Source of the DNA: CAZXSK01 sp964642855
GTDB lineage: Bacteria > Planctomycetota > Phycisphaerae > SM23-33
Reading direction: 5' to 3'
DNA: 44,063 nt
Assembly: GCA_964642855.1 (NCBI GenBank)
Contig: CAZXSK010000034.1
Location: 1 to 44,063, forward strand
Of the stretch, positions 43,940 through 44,063 are shown in pieces (within the stretch, counting starts at the first letter, position 1; each line of letters opens with the position of its first letter). Under the pieces are notes generated by a model. It did not search any database, had not been told where the DNA came from, and worked only from the letters and a program-made list of their open reading frames with translations. The translations under genes were made by a program, and so were the position numbers.

Positions 43940-44063
43940 GCAATCAGGCTCTTCTTGGGAACGCTGACGCAACCCCGAAGCGCGGCATTCGTCGCGCGAA
44001 CGAGGGGAATCGCGCCTCGCATCCCGCTTGCCCCTGCCCCCGGGCGCGGAGGCGTCACCGTTC

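Overview
The window is high-GC bacterial DNA that reads as a planctomycete, most likely Phycisphaerae-like. I infer this from an N-terminal LEARLLLS motif on a large secreted protein, a PEP-CTERM protein with an exosortase, a type IV-prepilin-like protein with an H-X9-DG motif, a giant fused SecDF, a planctomycete-type sulfatase, a long leucine-rich-repeat protein, and secreted proteins with dockerin-like or jelly-roll ends. No rRNA or species marker is present, so the class is an inference. A run of exactly 100 N (19093-19192) marks an assembly gap.

Left part (1-7584, minus strand). A truncated membrane protein (DUF4175-like) runs off the left edge. Upstream of it is a tight four-gene unit, transcribed right to left: a stand-alone HgdB/DUF2229-like iron-sulfur protein, a radical SAM enzyme resembling archaeal tetraether lipid synthase (Tes, MJ0619 family), a small lipoprotein, and a radical SAM/SPASM protein. 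The last two overlap by ATGA. A tRNA-Thr(UGU) with a near-consensus promoter lies just upstream. This cluster is the best candidate for an undescribed system: low-potential redox plus radical chemistry, possibly on lipids.

Plus-strand unit 7622-11265. It encodes a lipoprotein solute-binding protein and two LplB/YtcP-like permeases, with no ATPase gene nearby. A large secreted C25-like peptidase (minus) converges on it. Then come three plus-strand genes: a lipoprotein peroxiredoxin, a prepilin-like protein and a PEP-CTERM protein, closed by a bidirectional terminator.

Export and sorting operon (17266-27400, minus). In transcription order: a Wza-like outer-membrane lipoprotein, exosortase, an EpsI-like partner, a 1520-residue TPR protein and a Wzz/BY-kinase fusion with a degenerate Walker A. 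This is the core of an exosortase-linked exopolysaccharide system. The PEP-CTERM gene just beyond the terminator is a likely substrate. Glycosyltransferases are not in the window.

Right part (27802-43939). SecDF, carrying an EF-hand pair inside the SecF head, is followed by a lipoprotein. Then come purH, a BamB-like beta-propeller lipoprotein, a small unknown gene, an anchored plus-strand protein, a sulfatase, an LRR protein and a secreted HEAT/jelly-roll protein. The sulfatase and LRR genes each lie behind a near-identical 44-bp element that contains a sigma70-like promoter, and the last gene has a related promoter.
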